DNA of 64,000 bases from Shouchella shacheensis (GTDB taxonomy: Bacteria > Bacillota > Bacilli > Bacillales > Bacillaceae_D): positions 62,001 to 126,000 of the forward strand of contig NZ_LLYY01000008.1 of the NCBI RefSeq assembly GCF_001484965.1. The letters are read 5' to 3'. The position numbers and the translations under genes are program-made. A model generated the notes under the pieces. That model ran no database searches. It was not told the DNA's origin and saw only the letters and a program-made list of their open reading frames with translations. This document shows positions 60,951 to 64,000 of this stretch, one piece after another; the first letter of the stretch is position 1; every line of letters starts with the position of its first letter.

Positions 60951-62015
60951 TCTTGGCTGCTCGTGTAGGGTGGTAGAGGAGAAAACAATCGTCACGGTCG
61001 TGCCTTTATCCACTTCGGAATCAACGTAAATCGAGTGCCCAAGCTGACTTGCAATGGTGTGTGCTAAGTACAGACCCATTCCTGTCGACTCTGTGTGCGT
61101 ACGCCCGTTGTCGCCGGTGAAAAACGGATGAAAGACGCGGGGAAGGTCTCGAGCAGGGATGCCGATGCCTGTGTCTGTGACGGATAACCTTACGCGGTCG
61201 CTCTCCTCCCAGACATCGAAGAAGATCTTCGCGCTTTTGCCCTGCTTCGAATAGTTTAAGGCATTAAGCAGGAGCTGATGCAAAATCACGCGCAGCCATT
61301 TGCCGTCACTGGCCACAATGTAGGCACCCATATCTGCATTGATTTCCGGGAAAAGCTTCCGGCGGATGAACTGGCGCTTCTCCTCATTGACGACGTCACG
61401 CACAAGCGAAATGGGGTCAATTTCTTCCGCTTTTAAATCAAGGGAAAAGTGATCGAGCCGTGCTAAGTGCAGCATTAATTCAAGGCCATGGCGAAAGCGA
61501 TCATTTTCATCACTAATTTCATTGAGCGTCTTCTTTTCTTCGGCATCTGCCTCATTACGTCGCTGCTGAACAAGAAGCGAGATGACCGACACCGGTGTTT
61601 TCATATGATGCACCCATTGGTTGATGAAAAGCTGATGCTGCTCGCTCGCTGCCTGATAAGCCTCTCGCTCCTCTCGATACAGTTCATGATACATTCGCTG
61701 CAAGCGCAGCCACATTGCCGACTCCTTCGTCGGTGGGGCAAGCGCTTCAAGCTCATAGCTTGTTTCTAGAGGAGGCTGTGCTTCTGTAGAGAGGGCGTGC
61801 AGTTTACGCAAATAGCTACGCATGCGCACATAATCCATACAAAGCCAGACGCCAAGGAAGAAAAGCGAGAGAACAAAGCAATAGAGAATCGTACCGACAT
61901 CAAGGACCCCGCCCGTGTTCTGGAAGGCAAGGCTCGCTGTAAGAACAATAAGACCTGTGTTAAAGAGAAATACGAAGATAAAGGGGATGCGATCTAAGAG
62001 AAATGCACGTTTCAT
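60948..62015 (-). CDS. BceS-type intramembrane-sensing histidine kinase
   Basis: A 355-residue kinase with two membrane helices (about 10-30 and 40-62) separated by only a few residues, so no extracellular sensor, the hallmark of BceS kinases that listen to their transporter. H-box QWVHHMKTPVSVISLL near 132, N-box LNALNYSKQGKS and G-boxes VTDTGIGIPARDL and GMGLYLAHTIA. Start overlaps the regulator stop by four bases. Confidence 0.92.
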   Translation of the reverse strand: MKRAFLLDRIPFIFVFLFNTGLIVLTASLAFQNTGGVLDVGTILYCFVLSLFFLGVWLCMDYVRMRSYLRKLHALSTEAQPPLETSYELEALAPPTKESAMWLRLQRMYHELYREEREAYQAASEQHQLFINQWVHHMKTPVSVISLLVQQRRNEADAEEKKTLNEISDENDRFRHGLELMLHLARLDHFSLDLKAEEIDPISLVRDVVNEEKRQFIRRKLFPEINADMGAYIVASDGKWLRVILHQLLLNALNYSKQGKSAKIFFDVWEESDRVRLSVTDTGIGIPARDLPRVFHPFFTGDNGRTHTESTGMGLYLAHTIASQLGHSIYVDSEVDKGTTVTIVFSSTTLHEQPR

Positions 62016-62722
62016 GAATTTGTATCCTTCCAGTTGACGTTAAGCCTGTAGCCCTGACCGCGGATCGTTTGGATGGCATCAACAATACCAACATCAGCGA
62101 GTCGCTTTCTCAGCCTCGTCACATTCACAGACAGGGTGTTATCATCGACAAAATCGACCTCATCCCAGAGGGCTTCGAGAAGGTCATCGCGACTGACGAT
62201 ACGATCGTGACGATCGGCCAGGCGCTGAAACAGGAGGAATTCTTTTTTGGTTAGTTCTAGCCTTCGTTCACTAAACACGATCTCATTTCGGTCCGGGTAT
62301 GAAAATAACTCAGCTAATTCATGCACGTTTTGATGAATTTCCTTCGACCCTGCATACTCCCCGTAGGTCCGGCGCAGGGAACTCTTCACCTTAGCGAGAA
62401 CCACATCAAGGTGAAACGGTTTGGTGATGTAATCATCGCCGCCGTTTTCAATCGCCATCACTTGATTCATCTCATCCGTTCTTGCGGAAATAAAAAGGAC
62501 AGGTACGTTGGAGTCCGTGCGAATTTGCCGGCACCAATAGAAGCCGTCAAAATGAGGCAAATTGATATCAAGCAACACAAGGTCTGGAGCCAGCTGCGTA
62601 AATTCTGATTTAACGTTCGCAAAATCCTTTGTTTGCGTGACTTCATAGCCATGTTTGCTTAAGTGGTCGGCTAAAATCCGGCCAATTTGTGTGTCATCTT
62701 CAACAAGATAGATATGGTACAT
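62012..62722 (-). CDS. BceR-type OmpR-family response regulator
   Basis: A 236-residue regulator: receiver with VEDDTQIG, phospho-Asp in LVLLDINLP near 52 and Lys in TKPFHLDV near 101, and a winged-helix DNA-binding domain from about 135 (LTKKEFLLFQRLADRHDRIVSRDDLLEALWD). The frame opens at 62731; ATG 62722 with GAGGTGATG before it gives the normal N-terminus. Should activate bceAB through the box at 60937. First gene of the operon. Confidence 0.93.
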   Translation of the reverse strand: MYHIYLVEDDTQIGRILADHLSKHGYEVTQTKDFANVKSEFTQLAPDLVLLDINLPHFDGFYWCRQIRTDSNVPVLFISARTDEMNQVMAIENGGDDYITKPFHLDVVLAKVKSSLRRTYGEYAGSKEIHQNVHELAELFSYPDRNEIVFSERRLELTKKEFLLFQRLADRHDRIVSRDDLLEALWDEVDFVDDNTLSVNVTRLRKRLADVGIVDAIQTIRGQGYRLNVNWKDTNS

Positions 62723-62845
62723 CAACATCACCTCATCCGTATTGATTTAAAGATAGCATGTTTTGTATGGGGGACAAAACCTACTACAGACGGAGAAGAA
62801 AAAAAGCTAGCTAATCAGCCTGGCCTTCTGTTACACTATTACCTG

Positions 62846-62857
62846 ACGAACGTTCGT
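62846..62857. promoter_or_regulatory. TetR-type operator ACGAACGTTCGT
   Basis: Perfect 12-bp palindrome 16 bases before the tetR-like start, in the bceR/tetR divergent region. GAACGTTC-centred dyads are typical for TetR-family autoregulators. Confidence 0.7.
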
Positions 62858-62873
62858 TAAAAGGTGGTGCGAG

Positions 62874-63452
62874 ATGAAAGCAGAACAAATTAAGGAAGCT
62901 GCGTTAAAATATTTTACGATATATGGGTATGAGGGAGCGTCACTAGCACGGATTGCCGAGGATGTGGGCATTAAGAAACAATCGATTTACGCTCATTTTA
63001 AAGGGAAAGATGATTTGTTTTTGGAAGTGGTGAGGGAGGTGAAGCTTCTCGAATGGGAGGCGAAGCGACGTCACTTTGATTCTGTGGAACCACGTCACCT
63101 TCGCAATCGTTTGTATGAATTCTTAAAGATGCATAAGCAGATGTTTGAAGAAGACGAACGGTTTCGGTTTTGGCTACGCATTTCCTTCTTCCCACCGCCG
63201 CATTTATATAAAGACGTAGAAAAAGAAGTGCTTGAAATTGAGCAGGCAGTGGAAGCAATGCTTCGTGAGGTGTTTCAAAAAGCAATCGAGCTTGAAGCGG
63301 TAAGCGGCAGCGATCCAGCGGTGCCGACGCTTGCGTATCTGGGCATTTTAGATGCGATTGCCATGGAGATCGTCTATGAGGGAGGCTCCAATCGAGTGGA
63401 GCAGAAACTGGAAGCATCATGGCATGTATTCTGGCGGGGGATTGCCGTCTAG
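62874..63452 (+). CDS. TetR-family transcriptional regulator
   Basis: A 192-residue repressor: N-terminal helix-turn-helix (residues 1-50, ALKYFTIYGYEGASLARIAEDVGIKKQSIYAHFKGKDDLF) and a ligand-binding C-terminal helical domain. AAAGGTGGTGCGAG lies before ATG. An operator palindrome sits in its promoter and a MATE efflux gene follows 23 bases downstream, so it most likely represses itself and the exporter. Confidence 0.9.
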   Translation: MKAEQIKEAALKYFTIYGYEGASLARIAEDVGIKKQSIYAHFKGKDDLFLEVVREVKLLEWEAKRRHFDSVEPRHLRNRLYEFLKMHKQMFEEDERFRFWLRISFFPPPHLYKDVEKEVLEIEQAVEAMLREVFQKAIELEAVSGSDPAVPTLAYLGILDAIAMEIVYEGGSNRVEQKLEASWHVFWRGIAV

Positions 63453-63475
63453 GCTAGGGAATGGGAGATGAAAAC

Positions 63476-64000
63476 ATGACGACACAAAAGCAAAATCCGC
63501 TAGATACCGAGTCTGTCGGGAAAATATTCGTCCGTTATTTAGTCCCGTCTCTTATTGGAATGGTGCTCATGGCGGTCAATTTCGTCGTCGATGGCGTGAT
63601 GGTGGGCAATAAGCTTGGGCCAGTTGCACTTGCGGGTGTCAATATTGCTGGCCCCGTCTACACGATCTTTGTGGCGATGTCTTTGTGGATCGGGATGGGC
63701 GGCGCTACGCTCTATTCCCAGAGCATGGGACGAAAAGAACCCAAACACGCACGCTTTATCTTTACCCACTCGATCGTATTCATTGCCGCTTTCACGCTTG
63801 TGATTGGATTAACGGCCCTCGCGTTCCATGAGCCTCTCGTTTACGGGCTTGGCGCGAACGAGGAAACGGCTCCGTTTGCCGCGAGCTATATGAATGTGTT
63901 TCTCGTCTTTGGCTTTGTGTTCACATTGGAAAATGCGTTTAGCATCTTTGTACGCAATGACGGCAATCCAACGCTTGCGATGGCCGCCTTGATTACGACA
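63476..64000 (+). CDS. MATE family efflux transporter (3' end outside the window)
   Basis: The first 175 codons of a MATE antiporter; the frame is still open at the window edge. MATE hallmark VNFVVDGVMVGNKLGPVALAGVNIA near residues 30-54, and LWIGMGGATLYSQSMGRKEPKHA, with four to five membrane helices visible. GGGAGATGAAAAC precedes ATG. Sodium- or proton-driven drug export; likely controlled by the TetR-type repressor in front of it. Confidence 0.85.
   Translation, partial: MTTQKQNPLDTESVGKIFVRYLVPSLIGMVLMAVNFVVDGVMVGNKLGPVALAGVNIAGPVYTIFVAMSLWIGMGGATLYSQSMGRKEPKHARFIFTHSIVFIAAFTLVIGLTALAFHEPLVYGLGANEETAPFAASYMNVFLVFGFVFTLENAFSIFVRNDGNPTLAMAALITT

Overview
The window reads as a chromosomal segment of a low-to-mid-GC, spore-forming Bacillaceae bacterium. 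An alkaliphilic or halotolerant lineage such as Shouchella/Alkalihalobacillus is the best guess. The reasons are strong AGGAGG-type ribosome sites, a spore-coat CotA laccase, SigA, SigL (sigma-54), CcpA and Fur-type control sites, a pcrB-pcrA-ligA-camS ... gatCAB-dgkB ... rlmD backbone like that of Bacillus subtilis, and very acidic exported proteins. I see no rRNA, tRNA, CRISPR array, phage or intact insertion sequence.

Layout. 1-5.6 kb: penicillin-acylase-type hydrolase, aldose-epimerase-like protein, a tiny zinc-ribbon protein (YhfH type), a 21-bp tandem repeat and isocitrate lyase. 5.9-11.4 kb: a divergent carboxylate-catabolism cluster with HMG-CoA lyase and its GntR regulator on the minus strand, and a type III CoA-transferase, a YhdT/PanF-like sodium symporter pair and a flavin-reductase-like protein on the plus strand. 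TTTGTATACAAA-type operators and a cre-like site lie between the two arms. 11.4-12.5 kb has no large gene but holds structured repeats, a 43-aa membrane peptide gene and a strong candidate Fur-controlled small RNA of about 80 nt (FsrA-like architecture).

12.5-18.7 kb: pcrB-pcrA-ligA-camS. 18.9-27.9 kb: a complete sialic-acid utilisation locus (nanE, TRAP transporter, nanK, secreted sialidase, nanA, RpiR-type regulator) placed between camS and gatCAB. 28.2-32.6 kb: gatCAB and dgkB. 33.0-43.7 kb: a second inserted block with a fructokinase, an SDR, a TAXI-type TRAP transporter with DUF1850, a sigma-54-dependent NtrBC-like two-component system and an aldehyde dehydrogenase. The transporter/regulator part is bracketed by a 154-bp direct repeat of the SDR 3' end.

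43.9-64 kb: rlmD, selO, yycC, a deaminase, a Phd/RelE toxin-antitoxin pair, a MerR-controlled ABC exporter, VOC and DinB proteins, cotA, a GNAT gene with an internally deleted DUF2332 pseudogene, an unrecognised 610-aa membrane protein, a BceRS-BceAB antimicrobial-peptide module, and TetR plus a truncated MATE efflux gene.

Three themes stand out: two substrate-uptake blocks built on different TRAP types and inserted in conserved synteny; dispersed hairpin repeats that sit directly behind terminators; and several readable regulatory circuits, including a near-consensus -24/-12 promoter facing its own activator genes and a MerR promoter with the diagnostic 19-bp spacer. Coordinates of starts differ from the longest open frame where a better ribosome site decides the start; each case is stated.
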